DNA from: Closterium sp. Naga37s-1
Lineage: Eukaryota; Streptophyta; Zygnematophyceae; Desmidiales; Closteriaceae
NCBI GenBank assembly: GCA_947471745.1
Contig: CANJKZ010000504.1
Span: 181,001 to 245,000, forward strand
Direction of reading: 5' to 3'
DNA length: 64,000 nt
Shown: in pieces, positions 27,920-39,393 of the stretch
Numbering within the stretch: position 1 is the stretch's first letter
Layout: the number at the start of each line of letters is the position of its first letter
Made by a program: the position numbers and the translations under genes
Notes under the pieces: model-generated
Told to the model about the DNA's origin: nothing
The model's input: the letters and a program-made list of their open reading frames with translations, nothing else
Databases searched by the model: none

Positions 27920-28056
27920 TGTTAAAGTTTAGAAGAAAGAAGAGAGAAGAAGGATTGCACTAGCAAGAATGGGGATACAAATAGGAAACCCTAGAAGGGT
28001 TGTACTCGCTATAGAGCACCCCACTACAGGCTAGAGCATAAGATAACATTCTGACA
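27920..28056. repeat. Solo LTR of the Cop-B/NA-2 superfamily
   Basis: 137 bp, TGTTAAAG...TTCTGACA, flanked by a perfect TTGCT duplication (27915-27919 and 28057-28061). Its inner part resembles the NA-2 LTR (GGGATACAAATAGGAAACCCTA, CTATAGAG, CCCCACT, CAGGCTAGA). It is a product of LTR-LTR recombination. Confidence 0.88.
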
Positions 28057-28127
28057 TTGCTTTTCTTCTCAACCTCCAAGTGTTGACTCGCCGATGCTTC
28101 GTTGTGCTTCGCCTCGTTTACGACTTA

Positions 28128-28283
28128 GGGTACATTCCGCTCTGGACACAAATGTCCCAATCGCGTCATAAAACCGCTGTACCAGTCTGCACCGCATTAC
28201 ACCTAAGTGTCGAACATTTCCACCGCACTGCATCTCTTCGTTTGAGACGCAAGGCCTTTGTGACGCGCTCCAGGAATGTACCC
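28128..28283. mobile_element. Tourist/PIF-Harbinger-like MITE
   Basis: 156 bp with 11-bp terminal inverted repeats GGGTACATTCC/GGAATGTACCC and the 3-bp duplication TTA (28125-28127, 28284-28286). The LTR copies at 63344-63795 and 56504-56607 show the empty site GACTTAGTGTTTCG. TTA duplications and GGG-starting termini are typical of PIF/Harbinger MITEs. No transposase is present. Confidence 0.82.
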
Positions 28284-28321
28284 TTAGTGTTTCGACACAC
28301 AACAGAAGCGCCTGCGTTCCA

Positions 28322-29043
28322 ACAGATTGTAGCGGGTGATGCGGATGCTGCCTGCGTTCTGCTCTTGCCACCCCACTCCTCTCTCATGCAAGTACCGGTG
28401 CACCTGAGAGACACGCACGAGCAGTGGCAGCAGTTGGATGGTGAGGTGAAGGCAGCAGTAAGATGGAGAGGTGCTTGTGTGTGCCACATTTAATTTTACT
28501 TCTCACCTGCATGTGGCGTGACTGGTTGACTTGGCAGCTACAGAAACGACTCTCTGGGGTCCGTGGTCTGACGCGTTGCTGCATTTGATTGGCCAGAAAC
28601 AGGGCTGCTAGATTCTGCTGTACAAGATTGAGCAGCTACCAGCCTGGTAGGCAATTCTGTACACCCTTTCACACTTTGTTTTTTGTGAAGATGTACGCTC
28701 AACATGCATCTGGATGTAGTAAGGTTGACTGAGGCAATTACGTATATATTGTTTTGCCCTTCCAGCTAAACCTGAAGAGCTTCAAGCATTTCCCTGTCCC
28801 ATAATCCTCCTCCTAACCCTTCAGCCTTGGGCTTGAACCGTAGAAGTATCACATCCAATCCCATTCTCTAATCAAATCAGCGTGGGTGCAATTTTACGGC
28901 ACCCCATATTCCCAAAATAAGCTAACGATCCTACCATATCTCAACCCACAACCACAAAAATCACCCATCAACCCCCCCTCCAACCCCTAGAGATCCACGC
29001 GGCACGGGGCGACAGACAAGCCAAGGTCATAGAACACAGTGGC
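28322..29043 (+). other. Unassigned intergenic stretch
   Basis: No recognised gene or repeat. A short open stretch to 28493 (DAACVLLLPPHSSLMQVPVHL...) has no recognisable domain, and its upstream part is MITE/LTR DNA. It could hold the 3' untranslated region of the minus-strand gene that ends at 29044. Confidence 0.4.
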
Positions 29044-29567
29044 TCATTGCGACCGGCCCAGCAGCGGGCGCGTGAAGCACCGCAGCTCAAACACAAACCT
29101 CGAGAACGCATCTGTGGACGAACCCATGAACACCGCAGCCTCCTTCGCAACCCCCTGCTCTAACGCCGTCTGCACCTCCCCCTCGGGAAACCGGCTGCTG
29201 ACGTCACTGATGAGGTCATCTCTGGTTACCACCTGGTACGACTCTGCGAGCTCCCGGAGAATGGCAGTGCGGTGTGGCACGGGGGCAATTATCACATAGA
29301 GGAGCGTTCTGGACGGGTCCAGGAGAGTCAAGAGCGCCTCACGAGCCGCCTGCAGGCTTGCAGCAGCAAGAGCAGCTCCTGCTGACCCTCCTGCTGCATC
29401 GGGTTGTGGGGCCTCGAGCGTCAAGTGCAGGGCGGCAAAGTGGAAGCGGGAGAGGTCAGAGAAGCGGGCCTGGTAGGCCTTGCGCAGGAGGTGCAGCAGC
29501 TGAGTGGTCACGGATGCTATGGGCGGTACCACTCGCAGTGCTGCCAGTGCGTTCTTCCTCACCCTTC

Positions 29568-29599
<32 letters not shown>

Positions 29600-32500
29600 G
29601 GTTGCTGGGAGGTGGTGAAGGAGATGGGGTCTGAAGAGTTGTACACCAGCAGCCGCACCTGAGGGGGAGGTTGGGAAGATAGGGGTTGGTTAGGAGGAGA
29701 GGAGAAGCCGTCGTGAGATGAGTGTTGTGGGTTGGTAATGCAGAATGGGTAGCAGGTGACCGGAGATTGGGGAGAAAGACTGAGTTTTGTGCACACACAC
29801 CTCACACCCCTAACACCCCTTTTCACACTCCCTCCACACACATCCTCTCACGCCCCGCACCTCGCCCTTCTTGGTCTTGCGGCCCATGGATTGCAACCAC
29901 TCCGCCAGTGCTGCACTCTCAGCATCCCCACTGGCAGCCACGATGCCACTTGGGATGCGCTGTGCGATGCCACCTGGCAGCGCCAGCAAAGCGTCCACGT
30001 CATCTCCTGACACCCCTGTAGGCAGCCGGTCCCAGACGCTCCCTGGAAGCTGTGGCACCACCCAGATTCCTGTGAGGGGGAAGAGGTGGAGGGGGGAGGT
30101 GCAGGGAGGAGGGGGCGGGGCAAGGGGGAAGGGGTTGATGAGGGAGCAAGACAGGGCAGACCACTTAAGGAAGGGACTGGGGGAATGTGGAACACAAAGA
30201 GAGGAAGGACGGCAAGGGAAGACAAGTCAGCATGAAAAAAAGAAGGCAAAAGGGAAGGCGAGGGGGGTTGTACCTGAGGAGCAGTACATCTGTAGTTGGT
30301 GTGCCATGTCATGGCATGGCAGCAGCAGCAGCAGGGGCAGCAGGAGAGGCAGCAAGAGCGACAGCAGACGACGCCGTGTGGGAGTGGACACATGGAGGAA
30401 GGGGAGGAAGGGGAGGAGGGGGAGGAGGGGGAGGAGGGGGGTTCGGAGGGAGAACTTAAAGACAACGAGAACGCATGCAGGATGTGCACTGCTGATAGAT
30501 GAATGATCAAGAGCACATGGACTGGCACACTGTGAGTGCCCTCCTCCCCCTCCCCCACACACACACTTTGACAGGCACGCCACGCCAGAGTATACCTCAA
30601 AGCCTTATCGTCCACCGAATCCCACCCTCTCTTCACTGCACCCCTGCGCACGCAATCACCCACGCACACACGCACACACTCTCCCATCCCCCCTGGTTCC
30701 CTCCACCTGGCACGGCAAGACTCACATGAGTGATGAAGAAGTGAGTGCTGAACAGCCTCTCCATCCCCGTCTCCTTCACTCCCTGCTCCCTCCCCTGCTG
30801 CTGCCCCTCCTGTCCCGCCTGCCCCTGCTGTCCTTGCTGCCCCTGCTGCCCCTGCCCCTGTTCCTGTGGCTCCACCTGCTGCTCCACAGCACCGGTCGCT
30901 GCCCGCGTCACCAGCGGTGGCAGCACAAGCACAGCGCCAACAGCCTTAGCCACCCACACGGCGCGCATCAGCGCCTGCTCCTGCGCCACCAGCCCTGCCG
31001 GCCGCCCCTGCATCAACAGGTACGGCCACCCGGATTGCTCCGCTGTGGGGGAGAAATGTGAGGGGAAGAGGGGATTGAAAAAGACGGGTTAGTGTGGGAG
31101 AGCCATGGGAAGAGAGAAGGGAAAGGGGAGGGGGGGTGGGAGAAGGAGAAGGGAGGAGGGGAAGGGGATGGTGAGGAGCGTGTGGAAGGACGGTGGCAAG
31201 TACGGGAAAGGGGAGTGGTGAAGGGAAGGGAGGAAAGGGTGCGCAAGGGATGGCGTGTGACGTGTGGCGTGTGACGTGTGACGTGTGGCGTGTGACGTGT
31301 GGCGTGTGACGTGTGACAGGCATTCAGGGTAGCTGTGTGGGCCGAGTGAATCATGCACGCGCACATGCTGTACCAACCCATACCATACCATGACATGCCG
31401 ACCCATCACGTCCTTCCCCCCTTCTCACCCATGCGCTGCACTTTCGTGTGGTCCACCCACGCTTGGAACGGCGCTGCCATCTCACTGTCCGCTGCCACAT
31501 GCCCTGCCCGCCCTCCCCGCGTTCCCTGACCTCCCTGCCCCTGCTGCGGCCGCTGATTCGGGTACCGTTCCTGCTGTGGCTGCTGCTGATGTTGTCCCTG
31601 CTGCTGCTGCCCCACCTGCCCTGCTGTGCTCGGGAGACGGCCCCTTCCCTCCTGGAATGAGCCGGCTTGCACCATCGCCCCTACCACCGCCTACACCTGC
31701 ACCTACTCCGCCTGCTGCTGCACCCTGCGCACCACCATCACCGGAATCGCCGCTGACATGGTGGTTACCAGCGGAAGCGGCGGCAGCAGCAGCGGCGGCG
31801 GCGCCGGAGGAGGAGGCGGAGGTGGCGGCGGAAGCGGAGGGGCAGAGCCATGGCGTATCGGAGGGCGGAGGTTCGCAGTTGGGCAGCCGCGCCGCTCTGT
31901 GCTGCCCCCCGCCAGGCGCGTTCTGCGGAAGGGGGGGGAAGGAGGGGGAACGACGGGGAAAGATGCGGATGAAGGCGGGGGTTGGAGACGGGAAGGGCGA
32001 CGGAGGTAGGGGGCCGATGGAAAGAGGAGGAAAGGTGGGGTACGAAGCAGAAAGGGCAAAACGAGCTCAACATTTAACGAAGACAAGTCACACATTCTCC
32101 ATCCCTCCCCCAGCGAAAAGCTTTGCACTCACTCCTTCCCCCTCTTTCCCCTTTTCCCCCTTCCCTTCTTTCCCCTCCTTCTCCCTTTCACGCTTTCCCG
32201 GTCCCCTTCCCCCTCGTCCTCCCGCCGTCCCCTCGTCCCCGCGCCTAGAGCTCACCGCAGCAGCGAGCGGAACGGCCTTGTCGCACGTGATGGTCGCAGG
32301 CGACAGCTTGGCGACGGTGCGAGCGGTCGTAGGGTCGAGCTTCGAGAACACGTCAACGACAGGAAGCGACGACGGCACCACGCTCACGCGCGCACTCCCC
32401 CGCGCGCCTACTTCTGCGCCTGCGCCTGTCTCTCCGTCTGCGCCTTCCGCGCCCCTCATTTCTCCCAGGCCCTCTACGCGGAACTCCTGCGCCCCGCCTT

Positions 32501-34185
32501 GCGCCTGCGCCTCCTCCGCGCGCTCAGCTTGTTCTTCACCCGCTGCTGCGCCTTGCGCCTGCGCGTGCTGCTGCTGTTCCTGCATCAGCACCTGCTGCTC
32601 CTCCGCTTGCTCCTGCTGTTGCGACTCCATTACCGCGCTCGCTTGCGCGGATCTCCCTGCTTCCCCCTCTCCCCTCTGCGCCCCCGCCTCGTCCGCGCCC
32701 TCCGCTTTCCCCAGCTCCGCCGCGCGCTGCTCCGCACCAACCGCCTGCGCCTGCCCCTGCACGCCGATACCGAACGGGCGGAGCTTCTGGAACTGCTGCA
32801 ACGGCGCGGTCCGCGCGTCCCCCCTGCGCCGCTGGTGCGGTGTCTGCAGAAGCGGCTGTTGCGGCGTGGATGACACCGCAGATGGCGCCGCGGATTCCGG
32901 CGCCGACGACTGCTCGTTCTGACGATGCGCCGCGAGCAGCTTCTGCTGGTGCTCGAGCTGCCGCTGCAGCGCCGCCAGCTACTCCGAGTCGCTCGCCGGC
33001 AGTAACGGAAACACTCCGATGGTTCGCGGCTCGTTCTCTGGTGAGACGCATAGCACGGTACGGTGGGGAGGGGGAGAGAGAGGAGAGATGAGAGACTGGA
33101 GTAGATTTGAGGATGTCGGAAAGACTGGGATAAAGAGAGGAGGGGAAGAAGAGCCATGCTCCCTGAGGGAGGGCGGGGAGAGCGGGGAGAGCTCCCTAAG
33201 CCTGGGGGAGAGCGGAGAGAGTAGGGAGAGCGGGGAGAGCAGGGAGCGCAGGGAGAGCGGGGAGGGGTTGGGCCGAGAGAACGGTCAGTCAAACGCAGGC
33301 GGGAGGGGAGCAGCAAGCAAGTGAGCCATTAGACGCAAGGACTCTCGATCGAGACGCTGCGACGACTACTGTCGAGCACATAATGTGGAATACAAATTAA
33401 TGCAGTGGCTGGCACGGGAAAAGGCGCAGTGCGCACCCTGTACGGGCCGAGGAGGACTGTTGCGCCGAGGCTGCGCCAGCGGCGGCAACCAATCCTTGAC
33501 GGGCTGGCGGGATGGGCGCGCGCGGAGGGGAAGGGGGCAGAAGGGGGGACATGAGTGGGGAGGTATGAACTGGAAGGTGCGACGGAGATGGGGCGCAAGG
33601 GCAATGGCGGAAGGAAGCAGCGCGGAGTGATGGAACACCGGGGGGATGTATGGAAGTGGCGAAAGGAGCGGGCGGAGGGAGGGAGGTGCGACGGGAGGTC
33701 GTGAGAATAGGGGAATCGGGAAAAGAGGAATGGGAAATGGAAGAATCAGGAACGGAAGAACCGGGATAAAGGAGTCGGGAATAAAAGAATCGGGCGACAA
33801 CCGAACGGAGGCGCACGTTTATTAAGCCGGCGGCGCTGAAGAGCGCGACGAGCAGCGCGGAGAAGATCATAAGCGCGAAGAAGAAGGCGCAGATGCTCTG
33901 CAGCCGAGGCGGCTCGCAGCAGTACGCGCACCACGTGTCCGACTCATCGCTGTCCTCCTCCTCCTCCTCCGTCTCCGAATCGTCGTCCTCATCGTCCTCC
34001 CCCTCCTCCTCGTTCTCCATCAGCCCTGGCCGTCTCCCGGCCCGCATCAGGCGCCGCCGTTCCTGCTCCCACAGCCGCCGGTCGCTGAGGGAGATTTTAG
34101 AGATGGACTTTAAGCGGCTCGGCACGGACGCAGAGCCTTTCGGAGGCCGGGGCCGTCCGGTCGGTGTTACCCACTTCTCGCCCAT
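29044..34185 (-). CDS. Putative O-fucosyltransferase-like type II membrane protein, multi-exon
   Basis: This is the only host gene. Exons proposed from splice signals and phase: 34185-33802, 32978-32256, 31690-31429, 31042-30726, one uncertain exon ending near 30250 (reading AHQLQMYCSSG), 30069-29861 and 29658-29044. Exon 1 encodes a basic cytosolic N-terminus, an acidic Glu/Asp run and one membrane helix (ICAFFFALMIFSALLVALFSAAGLI), as in Golgi type II glycosyltransferases. Exon 2 is a Gln/Glu/Ala-rich coiled stem. Exon 4 has WPYLLMQGRPAGLVAQEQALMRAVWVAKAVGAVLVLPPL, like the O-FucT start (GGxNQ...VAxxLNATLVLPxL). Exon 7 has HFAALHLTLE, LLYVIIAPVPHRTAILRELAESYQVVTRDDLIS and AVFMGSSTDAFSRFVFELR, like the O-FucT end. 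Linkers hold poly-Gln and QQGQQGQ runs. The start could also be an upstream ATG at 34233. The family call is by pattern only. The Arg of the usual HLRxE motif is replaced by Thr here (HLTLE), so activity is doubtful. Confidence 0.55.
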
Positions 34186-35481
34186 GTGGCTTCCAACGTG
34201 GATCACGGGTGGATGCTGATGTGCGTTGAACAAGTAAGGGTCACGGGGGGTTTGAGGGGTTGATACTCGAACGGCTATGCGACGATCGGTTGTGCCGGGA
34301 CTTGCTCGTGCAGCAATCTAGCACAGTACGGATTCGAGGGACACGGAAGGAGAGGAAACGACCGCCGGAAACTGATCGATGGGTGCTGCGTTGACGGAAT
34401 CTGTCAATTGCTTTGGTTTCCTGAGCGTTCTTGATTGTCTTTTTGGTGGCGCGACTAGATTTTCTATAAAATGGGGAAAAGGTGGCTGATATCACAGCAG
34501 AAACGAGTTCTTAACTTGGCAGGCTCAGAGATAAGGTGAGTCGACGGCAGAGTGGTCAGGAAACCTTGATGTTGGAATTTGAGTGAGGCAAATTGCTTGG
34601 GACTCGCCTACGGACCGAACAATCCAAAATTGCGAGATGGCTGCCACCGAAGCAACTAGAATGAGGCTATGGCTGTCAGACAGCGGGGGGGGGTGATCAA
34701 GGTCCAACACTGAAGGTCTCGGCTCGTCGAAGAAGGTCGTGGCTCGAGACGCTGCCCGCGGGGCGGAGAAGAACGAGGAAGTGCGGATGGGCGGAACAAT
34801 GTTTGTTTGTTTGGTTGTGTCCGGGCCTGACAGGTGCTGGCCATCTCATCTTGACAGGTGGTATACGCGCAAACACCCAAAAGAATGAGGTCTCTGATTA
34901 GCTCTCACACGTCTTGGCACAAACGAAACGCTTCCGAATTCCACTAGGGGTTCTTGACATTCCTGATTTTCTCGGAACCCTCAGGAACACAAATGGATTT
35001 TAGTTGAGGTGACGAGTGGTCCAAAGTACCAACTTTTAGTGTCTTTGGAACGAAAAAGGGTCCCCTGCAGGTGTGACGTTGTGTGAAATGTGGGAAGTGA
35101 ACTGGTAAACCCGGGGATGACGGGCTGGTTTCGAATCGTATGCGCGGTCAGCTGACACACCAGCGTGAGTGCTGGGCGAGATGAGTGAGATGACCCGTGA
35201 AGCACTTCGACGATTTCTCGACGGACAACAAACTCCGCCCCAGAAACTGTCACAGAAGGCCCCTGTGGCCCGAGAAGCTGGTTCACTTGTCTCTCCACGG
35301 CAACCTAGTTGATCGGGGTTGGTTCAGGCGGGGCGTCTCGGTCTGACCAATTAAAATTGCTGACACCTGAGAGACGCGACGCGCGATTCCACAGCAGAAT
35401 TGCTGACATGACCCCTGCGCTTGCGCCAAAACTTCTGAAACTCCAACTCATTACTGATACAGCACAAGCTGTCTAACAGTG
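34186..35481. other. Upstream region of the host gene; no gene seen
   Basis: No coding region, LTR pair or tandem array is visible. It includes the presumed 5' untranslated region and promoter of the minus-strand gene. A G9-10 run lies at about 34685. Confidence 0.4.
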
Positions 35482-36797
35482 TTATGAGTTGTAAAAGAGA
35501 GTGCGCAGGTAAACGAATAACGAGGCTGTCACTGAATCAACTGCGAATACAATGAATGCACAGACTAATGTAGGGCTAGCCTAGCTAGGAGGAAACCTCG
35601 GACAAGCGAGGTTGGGTGCAGGTTGGGCGATGGAAATGCCGAAGGCGACGCGAGGAGCCTCGGTAGCGTTGAAATCGGCCGAACGTGCAACTCCGAAAAT
35701 CGGGTTGTATGCGAAGCAGTCAACCCCGATAAGGAATTCAGGAAAATTCCTTACACCACCCCCCCCCTTAAGAAAGGCGGTCAATATCCGAAACACGCCG
35801 GCGCGCCAGGTAATCCCCAACAAGTGGCGAGGCGTCGAGCGAGGCGGATGGCACCCACGTGTCGTCCTCACTGGTGCGGTCAGTCCAGCGGATTAGAAAA
35901 TCCACGTGTCGTCCAGCTGCGTCAAGGCGGACCCTATGTGCCAAAATCTTCGATGGGTCGAGAGTCGGCTCCGGCACAGGTCGTGCTGTCGGGGCAGCTT
36001 GCTGACGTGCGATATCGGTCGTGGCTGGCACGAACTTGCGAAGAAGGCTGACGTGGAAGGCGTCGTGAATGTGCCAGTCGTCCGGTAGCAACAGCTTCGC
36101 GGTGACAGGTGTCACCATCTTGAGAATCTTGAAAGGTCCACAAAATCGTGGCCGTAGTTTCGACGGGCCGGGCAGGTGCAGGTTCTTCGTGTCAAGTAGC
36201 ACTAGTTGCCCAGTGGTCAAGACGAGTTCCCGGCGTAGAAGGTCGGTGTATTTTCGGGAAGTAATATTCACCTTGCGGACTGCGTCGGCGGCTTTTTCTC
36301 GGACTTCCTGAAGTTTCGTCACGAAAGTCTGTGACCTCGGGACCGGGTTGTCGAGAGTGGTTGCCGTAGGAACTGTCGGGTCCATCCCGTGATTTAGAAA
36401 AAAACGGGGAGTGATTAGTCGTGCTGGATGGTGCGTTGTTGAAGGCGAACTCCAACATTGCGAGGGAGTCTTCCCAGCGGGCAGGGTCGGGGCAGTTTGT
36501 CCTGATCAGCTGCTCCATGGTCTGATTGGTCCGCTCGGTTTGACCGTCCGTCTGTGGGTGATATGCCGATGAGAACTGTAGCTCCGTGCCGTACTGCGCC
36601 CACGTCTCCTTCCAGAACTTTGATGTGAACTTCGGGTCTCGGTCGCTGATGATCGCCGAAGGGATGCCGTGCAGTCGCACGACCGTTGAGATGAAGAGGC
36701 GCGCAGTTTCTTCGGCTGTGATTGTCGTTCGGCATGGTGCGAAGTGCGCCATTTTCGTGAAGCGATCGACGACGACGAGAACGGCGGTAGCCGTTCA
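35482..36797 (-). mobile_element. Gyp-3: 3' end of a chromovirus (gypsy) element
   Basis: Minus-strand order is integrase core, integrase C-terminus, chromodomain, polypurine tract, 3' LTR. The tract (complement of CCACCCCCCCCCTTAAGAAAGG, 35756-35777) abuts an LTR ending at 35755 with ...CCTTACA (minus: TGTAAGG). The far end of the LTR is unclear: a possible TG start is at 35482. Upstream RT and gag are missing, because at 36797 the sequence passes directly into Cop-F. Confidence 0.78.
35768..36797 (-). pseudogene. Gyp-3 integrase and chromodomain
   Basis: Integrase shows TAVLVVVDRFTKMAHFAPC, ISDRDPKFTSKFWKE and YHPQTDGQTERTNQTMEQ (second D and E), then a frameshift near 36390. It is followed by the GPY-type C-terminus (LRPRFCGPFKILKMVTPVTAKLLLPDDWHIHDAFHVSLLRKF) and a chromodomain (ILAHRVRLDAAGRHVDFLIRWTDRTSEDDTWVPSASL). 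Known role of chromodomains in such elements: steer integration to modified chromatin. Confidence 0.88.
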
Positions 36798-37622
36798 AGT
36801 GGACTGTCTCAAAGGGTGCGGTGGCCGGACGAAGAGATGAGGAGTGAGGAGTGGCGCGCAGTGGACCCCCGACGCAAGGAGTGCACGGCGACGCAGGCGA
36901 GGTAGGAAGCGACCGAAAGACTCGTAGGAGACATGAGACAAGACGCTAGCTAGCCATGCTACGGAGGCGTGGGATGGACGAGTGACCAAGACGGTGGTGC
37001 CACAAGAGTGTCGAGTGCGAGAGTGACCGACAGGAGCACAACGCAGCGTCTGGACCGGACGCAGCCACCTGACTCGACGCAGCGACCTGACCAGACGCAA
37101 CGACCTGACTAGACGTGGCTACCTGGGGGGCCGCAATGCGCAGAACAAACAGACCCAAGTGGGGCTCCCTGACAAACGTGGCCCGGTGGAAGCGTCTGTA
37201 CAGAGAACATTCCTCTCGTCTATAGGAAAGGCGAAGGTGATCCCTCGATCTTTAAGATATCCGACACCCACCAAGTTCCGAGAGAACGAGGGGATGTACA
37301 GACCAGTGAGGACACCAGAGGGGACAGCCGGACACGGAAGGGTGGTAGAATTGCGAGTGACTGCTGGTCCAGAAGTAGGATCAGCCATGGCAACTGTGAC
37401 TGGACCAGAAAGAGGTGTGACAACGGTTTGGTCGCGGAAGATGCACTGAGACGCGCTAGAGTACAGTGTAAACGAGAGCAACGCGGCAACTGCAGGTGCA
37501 CCTAAGCTACAAACTACACAAGCACCTACACTAGAAGCCGGCTCAGGTCCTAAGCTAGGCATATGCAAATCAACAGGTCCGACATGACTAAAGTTATCAG
37601 CATACATAACATTATAGGCTTC
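36798..37622 (-). pseudogene. Cop-F (old copia), protease and pre-integrase fragment
   Basis: The frame shows AYNVMYADNFSHVGPVDLH, protease FTLYSSASQCIFRDQTVVTP (relatives: FTLDSGAS; the catalytic Asp is Tyr and Gly is Ser, so inactive), MADPTSGPAVTRNSTTLPCPAVPSG and, in another frame, WHHRLGHSSIPRLRSMAS. It continues upstream at 44921-45080 on the far side of Cop-G: removing Cop-G with one GCTTC joins SMSMCEA to YNVMYAD in frame. It ends at 36798 where integrase should begin and passes into Gyp-3. Confidence 0.85.
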
Positions 37623-37757
37623 TGAGAAGATTTGAACAAGAATGAATGAACTATGAATGAAGTGAGTACATATAGGAAACCCTAATTGGGTTGTACCCCC
37701 TATGGGATACCCCACTATAGCCTACACAACAGCATAAGCTATATATATGTTCTGACA
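37623..37757 (-). repeat. Cop-G 3' LTR
   Basis: 135 bp, TGAGAAGATTTG...GTTCTGACA on plus, identical to 44786-44920. Confidence 0.95.
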
Positions 37758-38091
37758 CACCCCCATAGGCAAAGTGGGGGAGAACAAGGGGTCACAAGAC
37801 CAGTCACGCAAAGCACAGCAAGCTCAGGGTGGATCACAAAGTCACCACACAGTCCGAGCACAACGACAAGGCCACAAGGCCAGTTCACATGCAGGAGTGC
37901 ACATATATATATAGAGCTAGACAAGCAAGAGCAGGTATATATATGTGACAGTACAAGCAAGGTCAAGAGGAGAGCAAGTGAGGCAAGACAGGTACAAGAC
38001 CCAGCTGAGTGCAGAAGCGCTGATGGTCACAAGGCGCAAGTGCCTTGGTGAACACATCAGCAGTGTTGGCCTCAGAGGCCACGTACGCAAG

Positions 38092-39393
38092 TCACAACTG
38101 ACCACGCTGCTGCAGCTCACGAGCAAGAAAGTAACGGAGAGCAATGTGCTTCGTTCTGTGCTCCAAGCGCTGCTCTCGACACAAGGCCAGCATGGCCTTG
38201 TTATCTACGTACAGCACTGGAGGAGAACGAGGCGGCTCTCCAAGGTCAGTCAGCAGGTAGGTGAGCCAGCGAAGCTCCTGTGCAGCCATGGCCCCGGCGT
38301 AGATCTCAGCCTCACAACTGGAGCCGAGAACAGAGGACGAGCGAGTAGCCCGCCACGAGACAGAGCCGGAACCAAGACTGAAGGTGTAACCCTGCGACGA
38401 CCGCTGCGTAGCCTGGTCGTCAGCCCAAGAAGCGTCCGCGTGCCCAGTGAGGACCACTGGACTCCGCCCTCCAAGCACTAGCCCCATGCCCGACGTACTG
38501 CACAAGTAGCGCAACACCCTCTTCGCTGCAGCCATGTGCTCTGGTCGGTGTCTCCCAGGAGCAACATAGCGTGCAAGAATGCTAAGAGGGTATGCAAGGT
38601 CAGGTCGTGTGCAGGTCATCAGGTACATGAGGCAGCCAACAAGCTCTGGGTACGGGCCACTCGACTCTACGGACTCATCCGAAGGCAGAGCTGAGAGCGA
38701 GTGGCGAGTAGACAGAGGAGTGGCCTGAGGCGAGGAGTACGTGAAGCCGAAGCGCTGAAGGACCTGCTGCACCATGTGTGACTGAGTCAAGGTAATGGTG
38801 CGGCGTGCTCTGTCCCGAGTGATCTGCAAGCCAAGGTAGCTGCGCAGTTCACCCAGGTCTGTGCACGTGTGTCTCTTCTGCAGCTCGGACTTCACGTGGG
38901 CGAGTCCAGCAGTGTCAGCTGTGGCAAAGACCAAGTCGTCGACGTACACGAGGATGTAGAACGGCGGCAAAGAAGTGTCGGTGCGCAGAAACAACGACGG
39001 GTCAGCCGTAGAGGGAGCAAACCCAAGAGCCGCAAGCGTAGTCCTCAGTGTGTCGTGCCACTCACGCGGTGCCTGGCGGAGACCGTAGACTGGCCGTCGG
39101 AGGCTCCACTGGGTGCCAGTAGGGAAAGTCCCAGTGAAGCCAGGTGGACGGCGCAGCCAGATCTCCTCGTGCAGGCTACCCTGCAAGAAAGCAGTGCTGA
39201 AGTCAAGAGAGTGGAGCTCGTAGTCGCGCTGAGCGGCTATGTGCAGCAGCACCCGAAGAGTGGTCATCTTCGGGGTGGGAGAGAAGGTCTGAAAGTAGTC
39301 AACTCCCTGCCGCTGACTGAAGCCACGAGCGACGTACCGCGCCTTGAAGACAGGTGGAGAGCCCGGCGGCCGCTTCACCCTGAAGAGATCCAC
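38092..39393 (-). pseudogene. Cop-G RT-RNase H, truncated by a stop
   Basis: It reads FRVKRPPGSPPVFKARYVARGF, DFSTAFLQGSLHEEIW, YVDD, HADASWADDQ, CEAEIYAG, VDNKAM, HRTKHIALRYFLARELQQRGQL and then TGA (38092-38094). Cop-A has CTACGGCTT at this point and Cop-B CTGCGGCTT, so CGG has become TGA. About 35 residues of the normal C-terminus are lost. The frame is joined to gag-pol only through a +2 insertion. Confidence 0.92.

Larger units (their letters stand above)
27683..28321. repeat. Decayed Cop-H-type LTR, 5'-truncated, carrying two later insertions
   Basis: From TATGTGAGGGCAAAGTAGATT onward the sequence follows the LTR at 63344-63795 with scattered differences, up to AGAAGCGC at 28307, with a degraded end. 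Its first ~100 bp are missing, replaced by the foldback DNA. It is interrupted by a solo LTR (27920-28056) and a MITE (28128-28283). The intact LTR at 63344-63795 serves as empty site for both. Confidence 0.88.

Noticed and set aside
28080..28493. Possible coding exon on plus (137 residues)
   Set aside because: The first two thirds are LTR and MITE DNA, and the rest has no recognisable domain or splice context that I can defend.
31250..31320. Short regular repeats GTGTGGCGTGTGAC as a CRISPR-like or regulatory array
   Set aside because: It is a simple 10-bp microsatellite-type repeat within an intron; no spacers.
33893..34219. Plus-strand Ser-rich frame
   Set aside because: Antisense of the acidic Glu/Asp tract in exon 1 of the host gene.
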